A stretch of DNA of 30,977 nt from Lobulomyces angularis (GCA_027604685.1 JADHYX010000258.1:1-30977); one strand, 5' to 3'; positions 8,282 through 21,077 are shown, counted from the first letter of the stretch. Numbers and translations are program-made. The notes: a model not told the origin generated them from the sequence alone.

Positions 8282-10935
8282 ATGGTTTCTGAATTGGATA
8301 CTAATTGTTCCTATTTGTCACAGTTGCCTGCTGAACTTAAAAGGGCGATTTTTGTTTACGTTGCTTATCCTAAAAATCTTTCGATACTAGACAAACAATT
8401 TAATCAAATCTCCAAACAAAGTTCTACAAAATCTAATTGGTTAATTACCAAATTTGGAATAAAAAATGTTTTAGAAGGCTCTTCAAACTTTGTAATCATA
8501 CTTCTTATAATTTTTTTTAGTTTTTAATTGGCCTTTTAGGTTTGCCTTTTAGATGACCAAACCTTTGATTTATTATTAAAAAAATGTACAGAAATCCCAC
8601 GTTATGTCATTCAGGTGAAAAATAACATAAAATTTGAATAAATGTTGAACTATATTTTAGAGGTTATTGGTTAAATTAAATTTTGTTAATAAACCAACCT
8701 TAATAATAAAGCTTTTGCAAAAAGGACTGGAGCTATATGATGACTTAAAACTGAATCAAAACGATACTTCAGTTTTTAGGGAAGTTTTTTTAAGAAGGTT
8801 TATTTTTTTGAATATCTTTTAATTTTTGAAACTCTGAAATCAGTGGTCCAATGCAAAGTTTTTACAATTTTCCTAATACTGTTGAAAATAGTGGAGAATT
8901 AACTGACGAAATGATAGAAACTTTGGAGACTCTAGTTAAAAAGTATGAGTTTTTTTTTAAAACTTAACAGGACTGTAATTGACCTTTCTCAAAGGTATAA
9001 ATTTAATTTGAACTATTGTAGATGGAATCATCAGAATGGTTCAAGTCACATTGACTCAAATGAAGGATATAAAACTTTTATTTCTGTTATCCAAAATAAT
9101 TCTATACCAATGGTGAGTGTAAATAAATTTGTCAGCATCTTTTAAAAAAAACCCAAAGGCGAAATTAATGTTGGACAATGGCATAGATACCCATGTGAAT
9201 CAGCAATTCCCTGTTTCGTCAATTATCCCTCCACACCGCAATGAGCTTGGAAATTTGATTAATGATTTTTTTATTAAAGTTGGACCTGCAGAAGGCAATT
9301 ACTTTCTTAATTAATTTTAATAGCTGAAATAATCCCAAATCATTTTAGAACAAGTTTTGGCGCCATATTGGGCAGTGGCGACATTCAATAATGACATTAA
9401 ACCATATCTCTATAAAACTTGCGACTGTCTCTTAGTTGCAGTAAAATATAAAAGAACTGAAATCCTTAAAATGCTATTAGAAAAAGATGAGCACAGATGG
9501 ACCACTGCGGATGGCCAGAAAGTTCTAAAGGTTGATTTATATCTTTTCATTGATGTAACTGATTTTTTTTTTAAAAAGAATGCATTACAGTTTTCTGTGG
9601 ACTTAAATTATGCAGAAGGTGCAAAGCTAATTAAGGGATATTATTTTGACAGCAGCGATTCATTGACGAAAAGTAGTGAGGCTCTAAGGAAGCTATTATA
9701 TGTTGCCTGCGATGGTATATATTTTAATCTAATTCATAACACAATTTTTTTTTATAAAGATGGTGATTTTGACAGTATTAGGCTATTAATATATGAAGGT
9801 GCTAAATTTGAAGTTCCTTATAATTCAGAGGATTTAATGGATTTTTCTAGTAGTTGTCATTGGATGAGCAAATTATCGTAATTAATGGTTAAATTTTTGC
9901 TACAACTTCACTTTTTTAACGTTAGGTCCTTTTTTTATGAGGGAAAGCATGGAATCATCCTTTTTTTAATCCAAAACTATAAATACTTTACCAAATGCAA
10001 TTATGCAGACTTTTTGTCAAAGGCTTTTGATTGCAAAAACCAACGGTATGTCAGTTGTTGTATTTTGTCATCTTAATTTTATAGATTGTGTTTGAAGCTA
10101 ATGGAAATTTATGAAAGAAAAAATATGCACGGAATTATTAACATGAAGTTGTTAAAAAAAGCTATTACACATAATCTTACAGATGTATTAGAAAAATTTA
10201 TAATTTACAAAATTACTTACCTTATGTGTATTAGGTTATACCAAAAGTCTTGATGGCAATTTATCGCCAAAAAGTAAAAAATCCTTTAACGGGGTTTAGT
10301 GCTTTAATAAAATTAGCAGAAAAACGTTGTGTTGATTTTTTTAGGCCAAACAAGGTAACTGACAGAAAAATGATAAAAATTAAAAACGGCTGCTTTCAAA
10401 TAAATATAGGTGGTTCTTATGCTATTTGGGTACTTGCAACTTGTGAAAATTGATATCAGAAAGTGTGCTAACAGAAAGTTTACAAAAGCAGAAATTAATT
10501 TATTTGCGTTAATGGACGAAAAATTAGGAGAAAATAGTTTAAAAAACAGTATAAAAATAAAAGAAGTTTTGGACAAAGTGGAAAGACAGTATCAGAAAGA
10601 CTGTACGGAAGTTGAAGGAGGGGAAGAGCTTTATACCAACAAACACGGAAACTCCGTTGTATGTAGTACTGATAGAGTATTAAGAAAGCGAAAAAGAAAC
10701 AACAGTGTGAATTTCATAGAAAACACTGGGTCTGAAGAAGAAGAACTAAATAACAATGGGGATAGTTACGAAGATGAATCAGAGGATGAATTGGAAAAAA
10801 ATGAAAAAGTTGAATTTGTAAAAAAGTTAAAAAGCGATAAAGATATTAAAGGTAATATTTTTATAAAAACATGTAATGACTTAATTTAATTTAGGAAAAG
10901 GTAGGGCATGCAGCGATAGTGAAAACAGTGTTTAG
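8282..10935 (+). CDS. F-box-like, ankyrin-like repeat protein, 15 exons
   Basis: Fifteen exons join in frame to 676 aa: 8282-8491, 8540-8614, 8661-8797, 8844-8942, 8971-8994, 9022-9112, 9159-9294, 9349-9530, 9579-9714, 9760-9877, 9926-10045, 10085-10184, 10235-10354, 10410-10851 and 10895-10935. The N-terminus (SQLPAELKRAIFVYVAYPKN, then LSILDKQF) fits an F-box, which would dock on Skp1 in an SCF ubiquitin ligase. The middle has helical pairs such as IPMAKLMLDNGIDTH, TEILKMLLEKDEH and FDSIRLLIYEGAKFEV, typical of degenerate ankyrin repeats. The last 150 residues are charged, with a KRKR basic patch and an acidic SEEEELNNNG to EDESEDELEKN stretch, possibly nuclear. One intron (9295-9348) appears to use a GC donor. 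The gene model is strong; substrate and role are unknown. Confidence 0.75.
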
Positions 10936-11279
10936 CTATTATGATGCACTGATGACTTTTCAAATAAATTTAAATAAATTAAAGCTCGTGTCATGGTAGC
11001 TTTTCAATAAATTTTGTTAGATATTTTTCATTTATTAATTAGGTAGACATATTTAAAACATTGCATTTCATTTATTTAAAAAAATGTTTAATAAATCAAA
11101 TTGAGTAGTTCTGCATGCAGTTACTATAACATGGAGAATTGAAAAAAAAAAATTAAAAAACTCATAAATATTTCAATTAAATATTGTAAAAATAAAGGTA
11201 AAATATAATGCTGGTGCATATTACTCAAACATTATTTCGTAATAATAGATAAAAAGTTGTATTATTTGCAATCTTAATT
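10936..11279. other. Convergent 3' flanks, no gene
   Basis: AT-rich space between two converging genes. AATAAA-like words near 10965-10980 could serve the plus-strand gene as polyadenylation signals, but such words are common in this base composition. Nothing else is seen. Confidence 0.4.
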
Positions 11280-12997
11280 TTATGTACTTTCAAACGGATT
11301 CTCTTCAAGATCGTATCCTGTAGTAAAAAAATTCTTTTTAAAATATTCAGTTTCTCCTGCTTCACTTAAGCTGTCATATCTAATAATGAAATCTTTATTG
11401 CTTTCGAAGATCTGGTTTCTATCGTCAAACGGGTTCTCAACAAAAGGATTGTCTATTACTAGGTGGTTAAAGTTTGTAGAATTTAACTTAATATCGCCCT
11501 GATTCTCTACTTCATCATCTATGATGAAGACTTCTTCATCCTCCTTGTTTAGTTCTTTTATACAAATAGCTTTTTCAATTTGATTTGGACCTTCAGTACA
11601 TTCACTGAAGTCAGTAAATTTTATGTCATCTATTGATTCCGATTTTAAAGTGACATCATTGTGATGAAAACCTTTTATAGCAAAATAGCAAATTACTGGT
11701 AACATATATGGAAGTATCAAGATTGAGCTAGTTGCCAGGTATTGTTTCTCTGGTTGTCTTAAATATGAAAAGTAAAGCGCCTTTTGTCTAAAAAAAATTG
11801 GAGATGAATTTTTTTAATAAATTTCTGTTAATATTTTAACTTACGCTAGCTTTACAAAAATTAAGCCAATCAATGCTGAGAATTTATACCATCCATTAAA
11901 CCTTCTGCCGAAAAAATACTTACAGGTTTTGTAGCTGTGAATCAATTTTAAAGTAAAAGAAATTAATAATTTTTTTTTTTTTTCAAGGTAAAAATTTCTT
12001 ACAAAATTAAAAAACTGAATGTGAGTAGTAAAGTTGAGATTAGTCTAGCCAAGAAAAACCAAAATATTGTTTGCTGAGTTGTTGAAAATGGATATAAGAA
12101 GATACTCATTTGAAATGTTATTGCTGTAATAGGGATTATTATTAAATACTGCGTAGATAAGAATAGTGCAAAATAGAAGAATTTTCTTTAATTAATAAAA
12201 TTTTTGTTAGCATAAATATTAGCTTCTTTTATTGATCTTACTGATTAAAAAAAATGGCATTTTTTTTAATTGGTAGCCTCTGAATTTCAGTACTATTGTT
12301 TGAACTTAGTTTACTTCCATTATTTTTTTTACTTCTACAATTTTTTAATATGGTAAAATAATCAAAGTAATCCTCGTAGATTAAATTGATGAATACGAAA
12401 CAAATGTAGCATAGATTCATATCTGTTAAAACTGTCCCAAAACTAAGATAGCTCTTCCAAAATGTAACTACTATTTCGTTTAAACTAATTATCTTTTTTT
12501 TGTTTAAAATTATTGGGATATTTTAAAAAATGATACCGGAAAAAAGATTAAGATCTCCAAATATTTCTTTCTTAATTTCAAATTGAAGACATTGTTGAAC
12601 AATGATTTTTTCTTTTGCTTCTTAATTATAAAAATTTCTTTCATACTAAAATAGAGAGTAGCCACTAATAAAATCAATGCAACAACTTTTAACACTAACT
12701 GAAAATCACTGAAATGAGAATAGTAAACAACTAAATTCAATTCTTCGTGATTTGAGTATTTAAAATCATCCTTATTTGTAGGTATTGGAGCGCTCAAGCG
12801 GCTTCTCTTATTAAGTAGATCGAGCATTGATTTTTGAGTATTTTATTTTTAAATCTTTTTTTTCGCGTTTTTGAGAACTGGCAGAAACTTAAAAAAAATA
12901 AATTGCAAAATTTTTTTTTGTGACATTTTAAAATAATAACTAGCAGTATAAAGTTATAAGAAATATGTATTATTGTTTGAGTAAAGGATGTATTCAT
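11280..12997 (-). CDS. Multi-pass membrane protein with NPF endocytic motifs
   Basis: The 3' exons are clear and join in frame: from about 12420 down to 12242, then 12185-12003, 11934-11845 and 11787-11280. They encode hydrophobic segments around YICFVFINLIY, FFYFALFLSTQYLIIIPITA, ISTLLLTFSFLIF, FSALIGLIFVKLA and ILILPYMLPVICYFAI. A cytosolic-looking acidic tail of about 125 residues follows. The tail contains NPF three times (DNPFVEN, ENPFDD, ENPFEST). ENPFDD matches NPFxD, the signal bound by the yeast endocytic adaptor Sla1, and NPF in general binds EH domains. Further 5', two pieces (12827-12510 and about 13018-12840) also carry membrane segments (VLKVVALILLVATLYF; ISYNFILLVIIL), but I could not find splice sites joining them cleanly. 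The start shown is an in-frame ATG and is uncertain. I do not recognise the family. Confidence 0.6.
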
Positions 12998-13766
12998 CAA
13001 ACTCTTAAATATATCCAATCCATATCCAGAAGCACATTTTTTTACTGATCTATGATATCAAGTTATTTTAGTTTCAATGTATACTGTGACGATGTTATGT
13101 TATTATCCTACCAAACTATTTTGTTTACCAATTGTCACTTTTCCCTTTTTTTTTTAAATTTTACTTTTTGGATAAACATAAACCAAGGTTACACTCATTA
13201 TTAATTAAGTTAGAAGATACTATGATGTTTTATATGATATAAGAAGCTTAATCACATCAAAGAATTTATGAAAGAACAGAAAACATCACCGATAGGCTGT
13301 ATTTTGTGCCTTATAACTTACATGTTACAGTTTCATAATCTATTAAATACTATAATTTCTAATTGTTGTGTAGTTTTAATTTTTATTTTTAGGGGACTTT
13401 TCTTTCTGTGTTAACTGCATTGTTTAGATAATGGTGCCAAATTACCTTACCATTCGCAAATCTTAGAAGCAATTTTTATTGTAACTTAAATTCTATTTAT
13501 TTATTTTTTTTTTAAATTATTTTTTCTCTATTTTCTTTCAATCAAATTTCGTCTAGAAATTTCAGAATTAAAAACACACAAAGTAAAATATAGAGGTTGC
13601 TGTTTTATATTTTCATTTTTATTTATATAATGAACAGGAAATATGGGCTAACCTTTATTTAGCTTTCATATTTTGCCAAAATCCTACTGATATTTAAAAC
13701 TGGGTTTCGGACTTTAAAAATTAAAATATAGAAAATTTTTACAATTGACAAAAACTATTTATTATC
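12998..13766. other. Divergent intergenic region
   Basis: About 770 bp between the membrane-protein gene and the glycosyltransferase gene. In-frame codons continue upstream of the chosen minus-strand ATG to about 13035, so a further 5' exon may lie here. Otherwise the region is AT-rich with T-runs and shows no recognisable feature. Confidence 0.4.
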
Positions 13767-15380
13767 ATGCAGAGAGGACGAGACTTTAAAAAATTTTTAA
13801 ACACCATGCTTCAAAATAACAGTCCTCATTTAAACTCTCCAGTTAAAAAAAAATCACCAAGAGCCAAACTTAACTTAAACACATGTTCATTGAAATTTTC
13901 AAAAATTGATTATTTTTTATTCGGATGTTTATCAGTTTTGTCTCTGTTGGCATTAATTTTATCTTTTTTAAAATCAAAAACTCCAGATCCTGATGCATTT
14001 AGTAAATTTGGTCAATTTGCCATCAATCAAAACACTTTTCAAAACACAATACCACATTCCTCTTTAAACAATAAATCACTCCCAGCATTAATTGCAACAA
14101 GCTATTCCCCAAAACAGACCAGTTCAAAATGTTTCGGAACTCTGACAGTGGGGTAGAGTGATGATTTTCGCAATTTATTTTTGCTGATAGAAAAATTTTT
14201 TTAATAGTGATAAGTTCGTTTTAGGTACGCTAGTCTTGTTCAACAGTTTAAAAAAAGTCAATTCCGATGGAGATTTTTGCGTTATGTTCTACAACCTGAG
14301 TGTTAATAGTGTGCAGTTATTGAACAAGTTTGGGGGTAACTACTATTTTATTGAAAAATTTTGTAAGGAAAATTATTTAGTGAGAACTTTTCTTGTTTCC
14401 CCATTAATCGTTGAGCTGTACAGAGATTCTAATAGAGAAATTACGAAGTCTATGGAGTTTAGAGACAAGTAAAACATTCTTATTTATCAATCATTGCGGC
14501 TTATTACAATTTATTACTGTCTTTTAGTATTTTATGGAGTAAGCTAAGAATCTGGCAGCTGGAAGAGTATGACAAGGTTTCAAAAAATCAATAACTAATT
14601 AAAACAGGACTAAATTCTTTGTTATTGAAAGATAGTAATGCTAGATACTGACCTTTTTGTAGTGAAAAATGTCGACGAATTATTTAATTATTCAGAATTT
14701 GCAGCGACACCAATGATTGATAAAAAAGAAAAAATTAGTTTCTGGAGATCACCGTTAATGGGTATGGCTGTCCGAAATAAAAATTTTAGACCTGTCAATT
14801 TACCTCACTGGTAATGTTTTTGCGACAATTTAATCTTGGAAATTAATTGTTTTTGCTATTTTAGGACTGGGTTAAATTCAGGAGTAACCGTTTTAATACC
14901 TTCGAATTTAACATTCTCAACGTTAGTAAATGAGTTAAGCATATTACCCAACAGGCCGTGTTGCCCGTCACAGGAATTTTTATTATATTTTTTTGAAGAA
15001 AGAAAAAAATACGTTAGATTGCCGTTACTTTATAATGGTATAATTAGAATTTACATATTTTTTTTTATTTTCTTTTTGTTGCATTTTTAATTTTTTTTCT
15101 AAATTACAAAGCAAGAATGCTGGAAACCATTGAAGATGATTTAGAAAAAAGAAGTTTTTTAAGAAATATGAAAATATATCATTTTGTAGGCAGTAAGCCA
15201 TGGAAAAAAAGAGACAACAACTGTAAATTAAACAGAATGTGGTGGAAGCAAGCCGACGAAGTTTTAAAATATTTTAGTGATCTTTATATTGCTAGCAATG
15301 ATAATAATTTGAATTTAAATTACTTGCGAAGTCTTTTGAAAAAGGGTAGTCAGACTGGTAAAACTAATAACGTTTCATGA
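13767..15380 (+). CDS. GT8 glycosyltransferase (glycogenin/GUX-like), type II membrane
   Basis: Exons: 13767-14152 (or 14130), 14225-14468, 14528-14576, 14632-14810, 14865-15037 and 15112-15380. A basic cytosolic N-terminus of about 48 residues is followed by one membrane anchor (YFLFGCLSVLSLLALILSFL), a Ser/Pro/Asn-rich stem, then a GT8 fold. The fold shows LVLFNSLKK, WSKLRIWQLEEYDKIVMLDTD with the metal-binding DxD (DTD, 14644-14652), FAATP, LNSGVTVLIPS, and HFVGSKPW near the end. GT8 enzymes transfer a sugar from UDP-sugars with retention; this one should act in the Golgi or ER lumen. Frames on the two sides of intron 1 do not agree with the best splice site: either one base is extra near 14226-14240, or a weak donor at 14131 is used and strand beta-1 (CFGTLTVG) is lost. 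Sugar and acceptor are unknown. Confidence 0.82.
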
Positions 15381-15918
15381 ATACTACTTTTTTTTTTTTA
15401 ATATTATTACAATAAATTTTTATTTTTTTTTATATTATATTTAGAATATTTTAATTTCAATTTTAATTTTATAAATTAAATTTTAAAGAAAAAAGTTTAA
15501 GTTCTAAAAAAAAGTTTATTCTTTATTTGATGCTTTCTTTAAAATTTGTAATTTTTGAAGAAAAAATAAATGATTTACTTCAAATCCTTTACCTTTGAAT
15601 GTTCTATTATTCCATTAAAGCATTTTAGAAATTATTTATTTTTAAAAGGAATTAAAGTTACATCATAGTTAAATCAGGAATATAATTTTTTATTCTCCGT
15701 TATTGTAATTCTAAAATTAATTTTTTTTTTTTTATTAATTTTTTGTAAATGCTAATTTGTACCAAAATATCGTGGTTTTTAAGTTAATAAAAAAAAAAAA
15801 ATGAAGAATAATAGTCGACAATATGGCATTGATTAATTATCTTATTTAAAACTTGAAAAAAAAAGAAAAAAAAATTTTTTATTGTAGCTAATTCTAAAAT
15901 CTAATATCTATTTACTTT
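15381..15918. other. Convergent 3' flanks, very AT-rich
   Basis: Lies between the converging glycosyltransferase and ABC transporter genes. It is dominated by long A- and T-runs, with no coding or RNA signal I can support. Confidence 0.45.
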
Positions 15919-18900
15919 TTAATCAGCCTGAGCGTCAGATTCAGAAATAATTTTTAAAAACACTTCTTCCAACTTAAAGTTATCAAAAATGGGAAAAGAA
16001 GTTAAAAAAAAAATTGAATTTTGAGCACTTACTGTAGTTTGAGAAATTCCGAAATCTAAAATTCCATTTTCTTCTTTACCGAACTCAATCTCTTTAAAAA
16101 GTTTCGAAATGGAACCTTTACATGCTGGAAACTCGTAACTAGAGTTGGTAGTAAATGCATCCATTTTTTTCCAACCATTTGGTAAAAGACTTTGTGTAAA
16201 TTGAGAAGCTCTTTCTGTATCTTCTGCCTTACTGTTAAAAAATAACTTAAATCCACTTCCATACAACTCCTTGAGTCGAAGGGTATTTCCTAAACATCGC
16301 AAAGATCCCTTAGCCATAATCCCTATCCTTTGACATAATGCTTCTGCTTCTTCCATGGAATGTGTTGTAAGTATAACAGTCTTTCCTTCTCGGGCTCCAT
16401 TTATGATATTCCAGATCAAGCGGCGCACTTCAGGATCAAGGCCGGTCTAAAGAAAGGTTACGTAAGGGTAAAGTAGTAGAAGCAACTTACTGTTGGTTCA
16501 TCTAAAAAGACTACTGAAGGAGAGCCTACAAGGGATATTGCAATGCTCAATCTTCTTTTTTCACCACCAGATAACCCTTTAGTTAAGCGATCTTTGAATG
16601 GAACTAGAGAAACTTGTTCCAGGCACTTCATTACTGCATCCTTTTCTTTAGAAATCTCCACCCCTTTTAATCTAGCATAAAAATAAAGATGTTCTCCTAC
16701 GGTTAAATCGTCCCATAAGATATCAAACTAGCAAATGAAGTTAACATTATTAATATCTATGTTACCTGTGGACAAATACCAATTTTTTGATAAACTAGAT
16801 CTGTTTCCGTTTTTATATCAAACCCTGCCAATATTGCCTCACCAGAAGTTTGCTGGTATAGTCCAGTCAACATACTTATCAAAGTGGTTTTTCCGGCTAA
16901 AAAAAATAAAATAAAATATTTTTTGAATAAAAAAATAAACCTCCGTTAGGACCAAGTAAACCAAAGATAACTCCTTCATCAACAGCAAGTGTAACGTTTT
17001 TCACTGCGACTTTTGGACCCATTCCACCTCTAGAAGCATATACTTTTCTCATATTTTTCATTATTAAAGGGCAATTTGTGGTAATATCTCCTTTTAAAAC
17101 TCTTGCCCTTTCATCTTTCACATCTTGATCCTCAAAATTCAATTCCGACTCATTTAGGATCGCACCTTTTTCCAAATTGGCAGTCTTTCTTGTTCTGGAT
17201 CGGGATCTGCCAGTCAAATACTGAAAAGGAAAGTACCAAGGTTTTTGAACTATAATATTCTTGTAATTAATATAACATGAAAATTATTAAGTAATTTACC
17301 TCCAAACTCCGAAGGTAGTACGGAAGAAAGATACAACGAAGCAAGGAAGAAAAAAACGGATTCAACACTCAAATAAATCAAAATAGTAAAAACTTCATTT
17401 CCTGGAACAATTCTACTTAGATTGTATGGAGTACGGCTACTTACATAAGCATCTTCATTCATGACTCCTAACGCACGGCTAGATTGTTCAATTTATATAA
17501 TATAAATTTGTTTAAACAAGAGTAATCTTTGTATCTTTCTTACTAAAATGCAAAAGGTGGCCTAACGTAGAAAAATGATTTCAATTTATTTAATTAAAAA
17601 ATAAAGAATAAATACCACAGATAATAGGCAGTAGGAATGGTTTTTCCATTGAATAATCTTTCCGTAGTAAGTGAAATAATTACTCCACATAGAATCAATA
17701 AAAACACTGAGACTAATGCAAATCTGGATCGGTTGTACATGCTAAAACAATTAACTACAAGGTAAACATGATCTCTTACCTGGAGAAAAAGAACACTAAA
17801 GAGTTTTGTGCATGACCCCATACAAAAAATACCAGCAACAGCACTAAAATAGAAGGATAAGTATTTTGAGACTAATCATAAAAAAGCACCAGTTGGTTCG
17901 GTTCTGGTAAATAACTCGATATCAAAAAAATAACCGGAACTGATAAAAATTACAGATGAAATGATGAACAGAAAATAAAATGTTATATAATGTGTTAAGT
18001 AGTAAGTCCACAATCTCAAACTGCGTTAATTTTTAAGAAGCTAGTTAGAAAATATATATATATATATATATTTTTTTTTAATTAAACCCGTTCATTTTCA
18101 TCATCACTAAAATTTTTTCTTCTTTTTCTTTAACAAGAGTTACAACGAATATCGGTAAAAGGAAGCTTACTCCAAAGGGAAAAAGAATTCTTCCAATTAA
18201 GGCAGCAACAGGAAACTGCAGTTTTGTTGAGGATCTGGTAATAATTAATACTGAAAAGAAATGTATATTCAAACCTTTCTGGAAAAACTCTAAATCCCTG
18301 AGTTATAGTGGCTTTTGTTAAATTTGATGAAAAATTACTAAAGCGTAAAAATGAGTTATCCAACTGCGTTTGTTCGATAAGTTGTCTTAAACCCATTGAT
18401 GGGAAGCCTGAGCTTGCATCAATTCTAGAGTCATGTCCATATTGTAAAGTCAATTTGTATTTTTTGGCAACATGATCAATTTTGTCAAAATGAATTGCTA
18501 TAAGACGAAAATTCACAATAATTTGATTGAAAGGGCAGAATAGTTATACCTCCGTAAGGCATTTTGTTCATAACTTTGTTTACTTTGGCAAAAAAGTTAG
18601 CAATTTCAAAATTAGTAACTTCAGTATCAAGCAGCAAACTTTTGTCAATTTTAGTAACTTCAACAACAGCCTCATTAATTTTTTTGGCTAAAATGTCATC
18701 CAAATTTTCATTTTCTTTCTGATAGAACGGCACTGGTTGAAAACCATGAATAGTAAAATTGCCAGTTTCTGCATTGACATCGACATCTAACCAGTATTTT
18801 GTAGTAAAGGTGTCAAATATTCCTAGTGATTTGTTGGCTGGATTAAATTGATTTGCGCTAATAGACAATAATTTATTAATTGGTACAAGAGGAAGTTGAG

Positions 18901-19734
18901 GTCTTTCACCGATGTCAGCACTCAAAACTTCAGGGGAATGGCTATATAACGACCACGGCCTTAAAAAAGTTAAGTTTTGAATAAATTGATAGATAATTAC
19001 CTAGTTTGTAGCTGATTAAATGCTCTTGCTAGATCAGTACTATTTGACATTTGCAGTGTCTGAAACCATCCAAACTTTGGTTGTGCAGTGTAAGTTGAAT
19101 CTAAGAGAAAAGTTATTTTTTTTTTTTATATCAATAAATAGGATTTTTATAAAAAAGAAACCTTGATCTGCGAATGACGAAAGTAACCGAGGCTTTCTTT
19201 CGTAAATTGAGGAATGTGGATAGTTTTCCCCAAACCAAAATACACTTTATTAAATTAATATAAAAATCGTTACAATTATTCAACTAAACTTGATTTAAGT
19301 AAATACCATGGATGTCTGAAATTAAATCCCGCTGCACCTGGTGGTGTAGTACTAGTTACATCAACCACTATATAAAAAAAAAAGTTTACAGCCTTTCTCA
19401 CTATCCCAGTTTTTTCATCAAAAATTTTAGGAATTTTAGCGTCATAAGTTAAGTTTCTAAGGTAAAAATTTGTTTCTGGATTCATAGCATCTTGGTTCGA
19501 ACAAGAAATGACTTCATGAACTGAAATTGTGCTTTGAATTAAACCAGATACCCACGTACCTAGCAAAGATGATATCATAATCTGAATAAATTTATATATT
19601 ATTAACGTTGTAAATTAGGTAAAATTTACCATAAAAAGTGGACAAAGGGAAATGCAAAAGATATTAGAGAACCATTGTCGCTTTTGAAATGATAAAGCTT
19701 TCCTAGAAAGTGCTCGAAACTGGTTTGACCTCAT
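15919..19734 (-). CDS. Half-size ABCA-family ABC transporter
   Basis: The gene starts at ATG 19734 (MRSNQFRALSRKALSFQKRQ) and ends at TAA 15921-15919, with a dozen or more short introns. The N-terminal membrane helix is followed by a large luminal loop containing CSNQDAMNPETNF, as in other ABCA proteins. Several helices come next (AALIGRILFPFGVSFLLPIFV; FYFLFIISSVIFI; FALVSVFLLILCGVIISL; LIYLSVESVFFFLASLYL), with the PPFAF motif near 17570. The nucleotide-binding domain has Walker A GPNGAGKTT split by the intron 16897-16940, Q-loop CPQFDILWDDLT, signature LSGGEKRR (about 16550-16575), Walker B VVFLDEPT, TGLDPEVRR and H-loop THSMEEAE. The protein ends GISQTTLEEVFLKII plus an acidic tail. Only one membrane domain and one ATPase domain are present, so it must dimerise. 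ABCA proteins usually move lipids. One exon around 19380-19400 remains ambiguous. Confidence 0.93.
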
Positions 19735-21077
19735 CCTTGAATATGACTTTGGAATTTATTTCTTTTTGACAATTTCAAGTGAACCCAGATACAACTTCAT
19801 TCTTTTACCCCTCATAACAAAAAGCTAAAAATTTTATTTATTTTTTCATTTTTTTTTGTAATTCAACATTCATTTTGTACAGAAGTTTTTAGTTTAACAA
19901 TGCAACTAAAGCTTTTTTTTCTTGTATAACTGTTTCATTAAAGTAAAATTTATTTATTGCCATATTCAGAATAATCTGAAAATAAGTAGGAGTGGAAAAT
20001 CGGAACAATTTTTTAAGTGGGAACAAAGCTGATATTTGAATTGCTAAACTGCTATAACAGAATATTTTAGAAAAAGTCATTTATCATTTATGCTGGACAT
20101 TGAGGATCTCACTTAATGATTTAAATTGCGTAGTTTAATCAAGTGTCGAAATTATGAACAATGCAAAACGTTTTATAGTAAAAGCTTTATTAACATTCTC
20201 ATTTCTTTTCATTTTGCATATGTATTCCTTCAATAAAAAAGTAACAGATTAAACATACTTTTATTGTACACACAAATATGCTAAATTTTAAAGAACTACT
20301 AAACGTAATCTACAAAAAATATTAGATCTAGCAGGTCTTCTTTATTAACGGAGTTTTATCATTAAGAGGTGAAAAATAACTTAAAAACATCTGAAAATTA
20401 TAAAATCAAATAGTTTTAAGTTACAAATCATATCTACTAAAAGTTAATTTTTTTTTTTTTTTTTTTGGGTGTAACAAGTGAATATCTTGCACAGTTTTTT
20501 TTTGAAATTTTAATCATAATTGCAGTCAAAATGGATTGGTAAAACCAGGTTTGGAAGATGTTAGGATGCCAAAAAATTATCTTGACGTTAATTCTGCCAT
20601 GAAAAAGGCTACCTTTATTTTTTTACTTAATTAATCCAGAGTGGAGTTTCTGCTTTTATATTTCTTGATTTCAGTCTAAACTATCATTACTTTATGAAAT
20701 TTTCTTTTCTGAAGTTTATATAATTTTATAGGATAATTGGGTCTTTACTGCATTTTTATATAGTAAATATTGAAAAAAGTTTAATTATTATCAAAGAAGG
20801 AAGTCTTAAATATAAAAATTTTGCTAGTTCCTTATATTTATTTTAATTTGTTGATAAAAAATTTCTGATTTGAACATATATATCACAGGTTTGTTATGCC
20901 ATTATTATTATGAAAGCTTTTTTTTGAAGATTACAATATAAATATTTAGTGAAAAATTAAAAATAAAAATTATACTTATAAGCATCTAAATTAAATTTAA
21001 GTTACCAAAAATTAAAACGGCAATTATACCAATAAGTTGATATATCCTAAACTTTGTTTTAATTTCAATTTTCAACC
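19735..21077. other. Divergent intergenic region, 1.3 kb
   Basis: Separates the ABC transporter and neurofibromin starts, so it should contain both promoters. A 63-codon minus-strand frame (20080-19889) has no recognisable domain and I do not annotate it. A T-run of about 17 lies near 20450. No tRNA or other RNA gene is seen. Confidence 0.4.

Noticed and set aside
19889..20080. Minus-strand frame of 63 codons
   Set aside because: No recognisable domain and no second exon; too weak to call a gene, though a small mitochondrial-type protein cannot be excluded.
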